Source of the DNA: Anaerolineae bacterium
Lineage (GTDB): Bacteria; Chloroflexota; Anaerolineae; B4-G1; SLSP01
Assembly (NCBI GenBank): GCA_016931185.1
Contig: JAFGFI010000485.1
Location: 33,557 to 97,556 of the forward strand
DNA: 64,000 nt
Reading direction: 5' to 3'
Numbering within the stretch: the stretch's first letter is position 1; each line of letters begins with the position of its first letter. A program made the translations under genes and the position numbers. Shown here one piece after another: positions 35,713-43,509 of the stretch. The notes under the pieces are model-generated. The model searched no databases and was not told the origin of the DNA. It worked only from the letters and a program-made list of their open reading frames with translations.

Positions 35713-37149
35713 ATGGACACATCCATGAGTCAGACATCTTACAGACGCAATCCCGTTGCAGGTCAAGATATGCCCGATCCGGTTACACAGGAAGTTTTCT
35801 GCACAAAGGCCGATAGTTACATTGGGATGTGGCATAAACAGGGGAGCTTTTTCCCTACCTATGGGCCGAAGTATGGCGGCGGATTGGGGACCTACAATGC
35901 CAAACACCGCCCGCTTGCAATCTATGCACCGGAGGTAAACAAGACCTTCTTCTGTTGGGGAGGCGCGAGACCTAATAACTACCGGCGCGACCGCTATGTA
36001 GATTTCGAGCAAGGCAACCTACTTCACATGATATCGTATTATGATCATACCACGGGTAAAGTTCCCCGGCCTACCATCGTTTTCGACAAATGGTGTGGCG
36101 ACCCGCATGACAATCCCGTATTACAACTCGACAAGGATGGCTATCTGTGGCTCTTTTCCCCTTCACACGGCAGTGGGACCACGCGCTCGTTTATCCACCG
36201 TAGTGTGGAACCCTACACCATTGATCGGTGGGAAACAATAAGTGATGCGCCCCTTTTTGCTTATCCACAGCCGTGGTATGATCCCGATAAAGGCTTTTTC
36301 TTTATGCATACTTGTTACCATCTGGGACGTGGCCTGCATTTCAAGAGTAGCCGGGACGGCATCACGTGGACCGAGCCGGTAAAATTGGCCCATATCTGTC
36401 AGGGTCATTACCAGGTTACAGCCTTTAATGTGGCGCGTGGTGTGATTGGTACAGCGTTCAACTATCACCCCGACGAGGGAGGATTGGAGCGGCGCACCAA
36501 TCTCTATTACATACAAACTCCCGATTGGGGACAGACGTGGACGGCAGTGACGGGTCAACCGCTTACTCTGCCACTAACCGAGGTCAAAAATCCCGCACTC
36601 ATCTGGGATGCTGAGGCCGAAGGACTAAAAGTCTATATGAAAGACATAGTTTTTGACACAGCCGGACACCCGATCATCGTGTGCGTCACCAGCCGAGGAT
36701 ACGAGCCAGGACCACAGAATGGACCCCATACCTGGCGTTTTATACGTTGGACAGGTACGGAATGGGTTCGCACAGCGGGTATAGTGAGCGACAACAACTA
36801 CGATATGGGGGCGTTTTATCTGGAAGCAGATGGTTGGCGGCTCATCGCGCCGACAGAACCCGGCCCACAGCCCTACAATCCCGGCGGTGAAGTTGCACTG
36901 TGGGAATCGAAAGATGAAGGCATCATCTGGACAAAGCTTAAACAATTAACACATAACAGTCCGCGCAATCATACCTATGTCCGCCGCCCGCTGAACGCGC
37001 ATCCCGACTTTTACGCCTTTTGGGCAGATGGCAATGCCCGCGCGCCATCCATCTCCTACCTCTACTTCACCAATCGGAACGGAGATCACGTGTGGCAGCT
37101 ACCGGTAGGGATGACAACGGAATATCAAAAACCAGAAATCATTTGCTAA
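35713..37149 (+). CDS. BNR_4 repeat (sialidase-like propeller) protein
   Basis: The 478-residue protein lacks a signal peptide. It contains Asp-box-like and BNR_4 signatures: a long N-terminal sheet (KHRPLAIYAPEVNKTFFCWGG), KWCGDPHDNPVLQLDKDGYLWLF, SSRDGITWTEP, TPDWGQTWTAVTG and SKDEGIIWTKL. The family covers glycan lyases and hydrolases; no catalytic set can be assigned by eye. It sits opposite a sulfatase across a 183-base divergent gap and starts the flavoprotein gene run. An ATG at 35725 is an alternative start. Confidence 0.82.
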   Translation: MDTSMSQTSYRRNPVAGQDMPDPVTQEVFCTKADSYIGMWHKQGSFFPTYGPKYGGGLGTYNAKHRPLAIYAPEVNKTFFCWGGARPNNYRRDRYVDFEQGNLLHMISYYDHTTGKVPRPTIVFDKWCGDPHDNPVLQLDKDGYLWLFSPSHGSGTTRSFIHRSVEPYTIDRWETISDAPLFAYPQPWYDPDKGFFFMHTCYHLGRGLHFKSSRDGITWTEPVKLAHICQGHYQVTAFNVARGVIGTAFNYHPDEGGLERRTNLYYIQTPDWGQTWTAVTGQPLTLPLTEVKNPALIWDAEAEGLKVYMKDIVFDTAGHPIIVCVTSRGYEPGPQNGPHTWRFIRWTGTEWVRTAGIVSDNNYDMGAFYLEADGWRLIAPTEPGPQPYNPGGEVALWESKDEGIIWTKLKQLTHNSPRNHTYVRRPLNAHPDFYAFWADGNARAPSISYLYFTNRNGDHVWQLPVGMTTEYQKPEIIC

Positions 37150-37181
37150 TATTCACACAGAACAAAAATACAGGAGATATT

Positions 37182-37277
37182 ATGACCTTTATAAATATTC
37201 AATGTGTTTCCGATAAACAAGGGCACTTAATGAGCGTCATTATGCCTATTAAGCTATGGCAAGAGATGGAGGATTGA
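37182..37277 (+). CDS. 31-residue ORF coupled to the GlpA-like gene; possible antitoxin remnant
   Basis: AGGAGATATT precedes ATG 37182. The 31-codon frame ends in TGA directly followed by the ATG of the next gene (37278), an arrangement that favours translational coupling. The sequence pattern (VSDKQGHL then VIMPIKLWQEME) resembles the first strand and helix of Phd/YefM-like antitoxins, cut short by the stop. It could be a remnant, a leader or a real small protein. Confidence 0.6.
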   Translation: MTFINIQCVSDKQGHLMSVIMPIKLWQEMED

Positions 37278-38798
37278 ATGCAAGGAACTTACGATATTAT
37301 CATCATCGGCGCAGGAGTAACGGGGGCGATGATCGCGCGTTTTCTCGCGCGCTACAACCTGAAAATTCTCTGGATCGAAAAAGCAGTGGACGTGTGTACG
37401 GGTGCGACGGCGGCCAATTCTGCCCTAATCCACGGAGGCTACGACACGGTGCCAGGTACTCTCAAAGCAGAGATGAATACCAAAGCTAACCCGATGTGGG
37501 ATCAACTCGCCGAGGAGTTACACTTTGGCTTTGAGCGCTGCGGCACGTATGTGGTCGCTGTGGGAGAGGAAGAGCGTACCCTATTGGAGGAACTCCATCT
37601 CCGTGGTGAAGCCAATAACATCCCCACAGAAATCATCTCTGGTGCGGAAATGCGGGCGCGTGAACCCAATATAACCTCAAAAACCAGCGGTGCGCTCTAC
37701 TGTTCTGTAGGTGGCATCTGTGACCCGTGGGGAGCGACCCTGGCAGCGGCAGAAAACGCGGTCATGAATGGCGTGGAGTTGAAACTCAACACAGAATTTC
37801 TAGACTTTATTTGGGAAAGCGGCTCAGCGGCTCAGAGAGCGGCGGTTGGCGGTCGGCGGTCAATTATCGGCGTCAAGACCAATCAAGGAGACTTTTATGG
37901 ACGGTGGGTAATCAACGCGGCTGGATTATATGCCGATGAAGTGATGCACAAAGCCGATGTGCGCCCGGAATTCAAGATCACAGCACGGCGCGGAGAATAT
38001 TACGTGATGGATCGTGCAAAGGTACAGATCAACAACGTACTCTTTCCTGTGCCAACCAAAGTCAGCAAAGGTATCTTAGTGACAACAACCCTGCATGGGA
38101 ACACCCTGGTCGGCCCCAACGCGCAGGAGATTAATGACAAAACCGATGCTGCGGTCACGTCAGGGGGAATGCAGGAAATCTGGGAAGGGGCACAAAAACT
38201 TGTACCGAGACTCAACCAGCGGGATATTATCGCGGTTTTTGCGGGATTACGTCCTGGTGGTAACGCACCATGTGCAGACCCGTCCATAGCATATCACAAA
38301 GACTTCATCATCGAGATTCCTGAGGGTGTAAACGGCCTAGTGAATTTAGGCGGCATCGAATCTCCAGGATTAACAGCAGCTCCCGCTATCGCCGTACGCG
38401 TGACGGAATTGCTCCAAGAAGCGGGGGAAGCCTTGCCGGAAAAACCCGACTGGAATCCGGTACGTCCGGCACGTCCTATCTTCCGTCATCTCTCCCACGC
38501 AGAACAGGCAGCCTTGGTTGCCCGAGATCCACGTTATGGACGCGTTATTTGCCGTTGTGAGACAGTGACGGAAGGTGAAATCGTCGCCGAAATCCACGCT
38601 CCCATCCCAGCCACCACTTACGATGCCATCAAGCGCCGTACCTGGTTAGGAACTGGCCGCTGTCTGGGTGGATTTGATATGCCGCGCGTAGTTGAAATTC
38701 TCGCGCGAGAGCTAGAAACTTCCCCCCTAGAAATCAGTAAAAAAGGGCAAGGGTCGGAGTTTTTAACACGACTGACCAAGGAGGTAATAACATGCTAA
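37278..38798 (+). CDS. GlpA-like FAD-dependent oxidoreductase with C-terminal BFD-type [2Fe-2S] domain
   Basis: The 506-residue protein has an FAD-binding Rossmann start (IIIIGAGVTGAMIARFL), a glycerol-3-phosphate-oxidase-like core with TARRGEYYV and FAGLRPGGN, and a C-terminal bacterioferritin-associated-ferredoxin-like domain with CRCETVTEGEI and a late GTGRCLGGF. It is the first part of a flavoprotein triad (with 39586 and 40971) known in anaerobes and Thermotoga, thought to oxidise a glycerol-3-phosphate-like substrate; the true acceptor is unknown. Residues about 179-197 form a repeat-derived insert (GSAAQRAAVGGRR). Its stop overlaps the next start by 7 bases. Confidence 0.9.
   Translation: MQGTYDIIIIGAGVTGAMIARFLARYNLKILWIEKAVDVCTGATAANSALIHGGYDTVPGTLKAEMNTKANPMWDQLAEELHFGFERCGTYVVAVGEEERTLLEELHLRGEANNIPTEIISGAEMRAREPNITSKTSGALYCSVGGICDPWGATLAAAENAVMNGVELKLNTEFLDFIWESGSAAQRAAVGGRRSIIGVKTNQGDFYGRWVINAAGLYADEVMHKADVRPEFKITARRGEYYVMDRAKVQINNVLFPVPTKVSKGILVTTTLHGNTLVGPNAQEINDKTDAAVTSGGMQEIWEGAQKLVPRLNQRDIIAVFAGLRPGGNAPCADPSIAYHKDFIIEIPEGVNGLVNLGGIESPGLTAAPAIAVRVTELLQEAGEALPEKPDWNPVRPARPIFRHLSHAEQAALVARDPRYGRVICRCETVTEGEIVAEIHAPIPATTYDAIKRRTWLGTGRCLGGFDMPRVVEILARELETSPLEISKKGQGSEFLTRLTKEVITC
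37818..37861. repeat. GCGGCTCA and CGGTCGG repeats inside the GlpA-like gene
   Basis: Two tandem GCGGCTCA-type units are followed by CGGTTGG/CGGTCGG heptamers. They are in frame and encode an Ala/Gly/Arg-rich loop not expected in the family. Confidence 0.65.
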
Positions 38799-39574
38799 CC
38801 GCACAGGAGTTACAAGAAGTGAAAGAATACGTTTTGCGAGAATTGCCACAAATATTGGAACAAGATCCTAAATTTGTCATCTTTATCGAGGGCATTGTAA
38901 ATGAGAAATTCCCGCGTCGCGACGAATTTGCGCGCTTACTGGATGAATTAACGGCACTTCGACTAGAAAGCGAACGAAGTTTCAGATACGTAGATCAGCG
39001 CTTTGAACAAGTTGACCAGCGCTTTGAACAAGTTGACCAGCGCTTTGAACAAGTTGACCAACGCTTTGAACAAGTTGACCAACGCTTTGAACAGGTAGAT
39101 CAGCGCTTTGAACAGGTAGATCAGCGCTTTGTAAGATTAACTCAAGAAGTGCGCGAATCACGAAACTGGTTTGAGTTATTAATGGGCCGTTGGCAAACAC
39201 GCGCAGGCCGAGATCTCGAAAATGTTGTAGCTGGCGCCCTGCGTCTTGGCCTCAACCGGCGTGACATTCTACCCGAAAATGTCAAATTACGACAGCTCAT
39301 TAGTGATCCCACGGGTATCGTATACAAACCCGGCAAACAAAAAGAAGTAGATCTCATAGCTCAGAACGGAGAATTACTGGTTTTTGAGGTTAAAAGTTCG
39401 CCTGATGTAGATGACGTAGATAACTTCGCCGATAAAGTCAAACTCGTTAAAATTCAAAATCCTGATAAAGAGGTATGTGGGGTATTTGTTGCATTAACAG
39501 TCGACCCGCGAATCCGCGAACGTTGTCACGAATTAGATTTAATTCTTATCCCAGAACTGTATGATACATTATGA
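38792..39574 (+). CDS. coiled-coil protein with PD-(D/E)XK nuclease-like domain
   Basis: The 260-residue protein has three parts. Residues 1-65 are helical. Residues about 67-113 are seven heptads of VDQRFEQ type, a predicted coiled coil encoded by a 21-bp tandem repeat. Residues about 125-260 look like a PD-(D/E)XK fold, with D and E-x-K in KEVDLIAQNGELLVFEVKSS. It resembles DUF3782-type proteins from cyanobacteria and Chloroflexota, whose function is unknown. GGAGG precedes the ATG; it overlaps the GlpA-like gene by 7 bases and abuts the next, so it is embedded in a metabolic operon. Nuclease activity is an inference. Confidence 0.85.
   Translation: MLTAQELQEVKEYVLRELPQILEQDPKFVIFIEGIVNEKFPRRDEFARLLDELTALRLESERSFRYVDQRFEQVDQRFEQVDQRFEQVDQRFEQVDQRFEQVDQRFEQVDQRFVRLTQEVRESRNWFELLMGRWQTRAGRDLENVVAGALRLGLNRRDILPENVKLRQLISDPTGIVYKPGKQKEVDLIAQNGELLVFEVKSSPDVDDVDNFADKVKLVKIQNPDKEVCGVFVALTVDPRIRERCHELDLILIPELYDTL
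38993..39139 (+). repeat. seven-unit 21-bp tandem repeat encoding a heptad coiled coil
   Basis: Units of 21 bp begin at 38993 and repeat six times almost exactly; the seventh is diverged at its end. Each unit encodes one DQRFEQV heptad. Third-position differences (GAC/GAT, CAG/CAA, GTT/GTA) show stepwise expansion. Confidence 0.92.
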
Positions 39575-39585
39575 AGGCTAAAACT

Positions 39586-40866
39586 ATGAAATCTTCTTAC
39601 GATGTCATTGTTATCGGCAGCGGGCCAGGAGGGCTGGCAGCAGCAATTGCCGCGAAGAAAAATGGGGCAAGTGATGTCCTAGTCATTGAGCGCGATCTTG
39701 AACCGGGAGGCATCTTACTGCAATGCATCCACAATGGCTTTGGATTGGAAACCTTCAAAGAGGACTTGCCCGGCCCCAGCTACGCCCAACACTTTATCAA
39801 TGAAGCCAAAGAGGTCGGTGTCCAATATCTATTGGATACGATGGTCTTGGATATTACCCCCGACCGGCGCATCTACGTGACCAGCAGCCATTATGGTTAT
39901 CAGGAATTACACACGAAAGCTTTGGTATTGGCGATGGGCTGCCGCGAGCGCACGCGCGCGCAGATTCGGATACCTGGCCCACGCCCGGCGGGTGTCTATA
40001 CTGCTGGCACAGCACAACGCTGGGTAAATGTAGAAGGTTATATGCCCGGCAAACGTTTTACTATCTTGGGATCTGGTGATATTGGCATGATTATGGCCCG
40101 CCGCCTGACCTTCGAGGGAGCGAAAGTCGAGCGTGTATTGGAGATTATGCCCTATCTCACCGGTCTAAGCCGCAACTATGTACAATGCCTGCTGGATTTT
40201 GACATTCCGCTGCAACTACGACACACCATTAAACGCATCATCGGTAAAAACCGCGTAGAAGCCATTGAGACCGTCGCAGTGGACGAAAAATGGCGCTATG
40301 TTCCAGGCACAGAAGAGATCATTCCCTGCGATACATTACTGCTCTCGGTGGGGTTGATCCCAGAAAACGAGCTGTCGCAAAAAGCCGGTGTGGCCCTCGA
40401 TCCAGTCACCGGCGGGCCTTTTGTGGATAATGGATTCCACACCTCGGTGCCGGGTATTTTTGCAGCAGGCAACGTCGTTCACGTCTATGACCTGGTGGAT
40501 TGGGTTACGCAAGCTGGGTTGGTAGCTGGCGAACACGCTGCGCTCTGGGCCAAGGAACAGGGAGGCAAAACACGAAAAAAGCTACCATATATAAAAACAG
40601 TAGCCAGCGATAATGTGCGGTACGTTGTACCCCATCAAGTCAACCCCGAAACATTGACCGGAGCGCACGTGATGCTACAAATGCGGGTGACGCAACCTCT
40701 AGAGCAAGCGGTGACCATCCAAGTACATGATGGCGATACTCTGATCGCGCGCCAACGCGCGCGCTATGCCCGGCCCGGAGAAATGGTTAGCATTACTCTA
40801 CGAGAACGAGATTACGACGCGGTGCGCAAAGCGCAAACCTTAAAAGTCAGCGTTGTACCACAATGA
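39586..40866 (+). CDS. NAD(P)/FAD-dependent oxidoreductase, partner of the GlpA-like protein
   Basis: The product of about 426 residues is a pyridine-nucleotide-disulfide-type flavoprotein. It has the FAD site VIVIGSGPGGLAAAIAA, a CIHNGFG segment, MGCRERTR, a second Rossmann motif ILGSGDIGMIMARRL and the FAD-closing GIFAAGNVVHVYD. It is the usual partner of a GlpA-like flavoprotein and DUF1667 protein, and probably moves electrons between NAD(P)H and that partner. ATG 39586 has GAAGG 8 bases upstream; an in-frame ATG at 39571 overlapping the preceding stop is the alternative. Confidence 0.9.
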   Translation: MKSSYDVIVIGSGPGGLAAAIAAKKNGASDVLVIERDLEPGGILLQCIHNGFGLETFKEDLPGPSYAQHFINEAKEVGVQYLLDTMVLDITPDRRIYVTSSHYGYQELHTKALVLAMGCRERTRAQIRIPGPRPAGVYTAGTAQRWVNVEGYMPGKRFTILGSGDIGMIMARRLTFEGAKVERVLEIMPYLTGLSRNYVQCLLDFDIPLQLRHTIKRIIGKNRVEAIETVAVDEKWRYVPGTEEIIPCDTLLLSVGLIPENELSQKAGVALDPVTGGPFVDNGFHTSVPGIFAAGNVVHVYDLVDWVTQAGLVAGEHAALWAKEQGGKTRKKLPYIKTVASDNVRYVVPHQVNPETLTGAHVMLQMRVTQPLEQAVTIQVHDGDTLIARQRARYARPGEMVSITLRERDYDAVRKAQTLKVSVVPQ

Positions 40867-40872
40867 GGGCAA

Positions 40873-40958
40873 GGTTCAGAAACCCTGCTTATAGGTTCAG
40901 AAACCTTGCTTATAGGTTCAGAAATACCTTGCCTAAAGGCTCAAAGGCCTTGCTTATA
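40873..40958 (+). repeat. four-copy 21-23 bp tandem repeat
   Basis: GGTTCAGAAACCCTGCTTATA-like units cover 40873-40893, 40894-40914, 40915-40937 (23 bases, diverged) and 40938-40958 (diverged). They fill nearly all of the gap before the DUF1667 gene and stop just before its GGAGG. The words GGTTCAGAAACC and CCTTGC recall the hairpin arm at 14587-14600. Confidence 0.85.
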
Positions 40959-40970
40959 CGGAGGTAAAAA

Positions 40971-41357
40971 ATGGCGATTACAGAAGAAATGATTTGTATT
41001 ACCTGCCCAATGGGATGTACGATCCAGGTAACGCACGAAGGGGATACTCTGCTACACGTTGATGGCAACACTTGCAAACGGGGACAAGACTACGTCCAGC
41101 GAGAACTAACCGATCCCCGGCGCATGGTAGCGACGACGGTCAAAGTTAAAGAAGGGCTACATCCACTGGTTCCAGTCTACACAACTGCCCCTTTCCCAAA
41201 GCCACGTATTTTCGAGCTATTGACCGAGGTGCGGAAATTGGAAATCGAAGCGCCAGTGACAAAAGGGCAGGTGATATTAAACAATGCCTTAGGTACCGGC
41301 ATTAACATCGTTGCCAGCCGGGAAATGCCACACATACAAATAGCGAATAGCAAATAA
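40971..41357 (+). CDS. DUF1667 protein, third part of the flavoprotein triad
   Basis: The 128-residue protein has the family cysteines CITCPMGC near the N-terminus and a further C in DGNTCKRGQDYV, expected to bind a metal or iron-sulfur cluster. The rest (TVKVKEGLHPLVPVYT) also fits DUF1667. In Thermotoga and clostridia this gene sits with a GlpA-like and an NAD(P)/FAD oxidoreductase, as here. GGAGG precedes the ATG. A hairpin terminator follows and closes the operon. Confidence 0.9.
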   Translation: MAITEEMICITCPMGCTIQVTHEGDTLLHVDGNTCKRGQDYVQRELTDPRRMVATTVKVKEGLHPLVPVYTTAPFPKPRIFELLTEVRKLEIEAPVTKGQVILNNALGTGINIVASREMPHIQIANSK

Positions 41358-41396
41358 CAGAGGATCACTAACAAGTCACAAGGACACTCTATTTCC

Positions 41397-41425
41397 AGCT
41401 CCAAAATTGAATTTTGGAGCTTTTT
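41397..41425 (+). terminator. intrinsic terminator of the flavoprotein operon
   Basis: AGCTCCAAAATT (41397-41408) is complementary to 41410-41421; the realistic stem is about 9-10 bp with a small loop. T5 follows at 41421-41425. Confidence 0.75.
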
Positions 41426-41490
41426 CAGCGTAAAAATTTAGGGGGATAAAAGTAATCACCGAACTAGAGCTATGTGAGTCTAAAGTGCGG

Positions 41491-41496
41491 TATAAT
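41491..41496 (+). promoter_or_regulatory. -10 box of the GH-like gene
   Basis: A perfect TATAAT lies 33 bases before ATG 41529. No clear -35 box is seen. Confidence 0.4.
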
Positions 41497-41528
41497 AAAA
41501 AAGTATATCATTGAGGGGGTTAAGAAAA

Positions 41529-43433
41529 ATGAATGCATTACAAAGGAAACGATCGAGAATATTATGGAAATTGATAGGGATTACAGGGGGACTGTTCATC
41601 CTTACATTTGCGCTGTGGTATAAAGAAGTCCTATCTTCACCACCTCAGGATACGCCCGCACCCGATAGCATGTTTATACATGGCGCCTATCTTCCCAACA
41701 TTCCGAGTAGGGCAATAGCAGAAGACACTGCCTTCTCCACTTTTCAACCCGCTGATTTGACCACCACTTACGTTAACGGTCGTTTTGGCTTTGGCGTTGC
41801 CACCTCTACTTCAGCAGCTTACGAGTATGGACTTGCCACATATATCAACGGAGGATGGTATTGGGACTGGGGCGCCGCAGGGAAATCAAAGATTCCTCCC
41901 CTAGAATATGTGCAGACTATTCGCTTAAGCCCCGTTAAGGGACAAGTCAACGGAACAATCACTCAGATTGGATACACAGCATCACCTACTGGCACCACCC
42001 TGATCAATCGCATCAAACAAGTACCCGGTGCAATGTGGTTCATCGGGAATGAACCGGATTGTAATGCGATGGACAATATGCTGGCTGAGTTCTATGCGTA
42101 TGCATATCACGATCTATACTATCTCATCAAAAGCATCGATCCCACCGCCCAAATTGGCGCGGGGAACATCGTCCAACCCACGCCTTTGCGTTTCAACTAC
42201 CTCAATCGAGTACTTGATACCTATCAACAGACCTACGGTGAAACACTACCTGCCGATTTCTGGTCCACACATAGCTATATTTTGTGCGAAAACTGCTATC
42301 CTACTCCACATTCTGGGGATCCATTTGCCTGGGGCGCGTGCTTCGTACCCGACTGGAACTATCAACATGCGCCAGATGCAACCTACTACTCAGTCTACGA
42401 TCACTGGGACATTGACATTTATGCCTCGCGTCTTATGACGTTCCGTCAATGGCTGTACGACAATGGTTATCGTAACCATCCCATCGTAATCCCTGAATAT
42501 GGTACTCTACTCTGGCCGGGCTTGGTCGATACTACCCAACAAGATGACATCGACTTCTTCAACGCCACCGCCGACTGGATGCGAACCGCGCGCGACTCTG
42601 TCTTGGGTTACAAACCTGATGATAACCGATTAGTGCAACGTTGGGCCTGGTATAGTCTGGATCATGGATCCTGGCCTGGTGGTTCCCTCTTCATCAACAA
42701 TCAACCCACCTACCTGGGAAATGCCTACCGTGACTATACCTCTGCTGTAGACCCAAAAGTAGAGCCTATATTGTTGGAAGTCAGTCCCGGTATTCCCACA
42801 CCACCTAGCAGTATTATTATAACGCCAACCCTTAAAGCAACGATTGCCAACGCCGGCAATATCAGCACTGTTACCCCCTTTACCGTCACCTTCTACTCAC
42901 CTTCATCGCTCCAGACGCCCACAACTACTATCGTTGTAGATGACTTAAAATGCTGCGGCGATTACAAAACACTTACCGTAGAAATTCCCAATACTCATGC
43001 CGCCATCCAACAATTCTGTGTTGACCTTCAAGGACCGGATTCTGGACAGGCGTTGGATACAATGTGCTATAACTTTAAGGCTAATCTTCAAATCACAGCC
43101 TGGTCTCCGGTGATTATTACCTCTGCCAAAAATGTCACCGCGACTTTATATACGACTGTGATTAACAATGGAGACATCGGTACCGGAGAACCCATCACCG
43201 TCTCTTTCTATGTGTCGGAGACGCTCATTTATCCTATCGGCAATGTGGTAGCTAAGGCATTGGATAGCGGAGAAACCACTACCGTTTCAATGACGTGGCC
43301 TAATCGTACTGCTGGCTATCATCGCTATTACGTTGTAGCGCGTACTTCCTATATGCAAACCGATCCCATTTTAAAATACCAGTGGGTTAATCCGCTCTAC
43401 AGTCTATATATACCAACTATCCTCAAACCCTAA
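41529..43433 (+). CDS. secreted GH-A-like glycosidase fold protein with CARDB-type repeats
   Basis: The 634-residue protein (ATG 41529, GAGGGGG upstream) has a signal anchor (about 10-30) and a TIM-barrel-like region to about 395. WFIGNEPDC (about 173-181) fits the acid/base Asn-Glu of clan GH-A, THSY supports it, and PIVIPEYGTLLWPG (about 317-330) fits the nucleophile strand. Two CARDB-like beta-sandwiches follow (about 415-625). The extreme C-terminus, LYSLYIPTILKP, resembles the tail of the 8848 protein. A glycosidase role on an external polysaccharide is likely; I cannot name the GH family. Confidence 0.8.
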   Translation: MNALQRKRSRILWKLIGITGGLFILTFALWYKEVLSSPPQDTPAPDSMFIHGAYLPNIPSRAIAEDTAFSTFQPADLTTTYVNGRFGFGVATSTSAAYEYGLATYINGGWYWDWGAAGKSKIPPLEYVQTIRLSPVKGQVNGTITQIGYTASPTGTTLINRIKQVPGAMWFIGNEPDCNAMDNMLAEFYAYAYHDLYYLIKSIDPTAQIGAGNIVQPTPLRFNYLNRVLDTYQQTYGETLPADFWSTHSYILCENCYPTPHSGDPFAWGACFVPDWNYQHAPDATYYSVYDHWDIDIYASRLMTFRQWLYDNGYRNHPIVIPEYGTLLWPGLVDTTQQDDIDFFNATADWMRTARDSVLGYKPDDNRLVQRWAWYSLDHGSWPGGSLFINNQPTYLGNAYRDYTSAVDPKVEPILLEVSPGIPTPPSSIIITPTLKATIANAGNISTVTPFTVTFYSPSSLQTPTTTIVVDDLKCCGDYKTLTVEIPNTHAAIQQFCVDLQGPDSGQALDTMCYNFKANLQITAWSPVIITSAKNVTATLYTTVINNGDIGTGEPITVSFYVSETLIYPIGNVVAKALDSGETTTVSMTWPNRTAGYHRYYVVARTSYMQTDPILKYQWVNPLYSLYIPTILKP

Positions 43434-43446
43434 AAATATAAACTCA

Positions 43447-43488
43447 ACTAAAACCCCGATTTTTAAGAAAAAAAATCGGGGTTTTAGT
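43447..43488. terminator. bidirectional terminator between GH-like and prs genes
   Basis: Perfect 18-bp arms at 43447-43464 and 43471-43488 with T5 and A5 tracts inside them, between convergent genes. Confidence 0.85.
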
Positions 43489-43509
43489 GGGTTTCTTCAT
43501 CATGCAAAG

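Noticed and set aside
38993..39139. Possible CRISPR-like array
   Set aside because: Units are contiguous 21-mers without spacers, in frame, encoding a heptad coiled coil.
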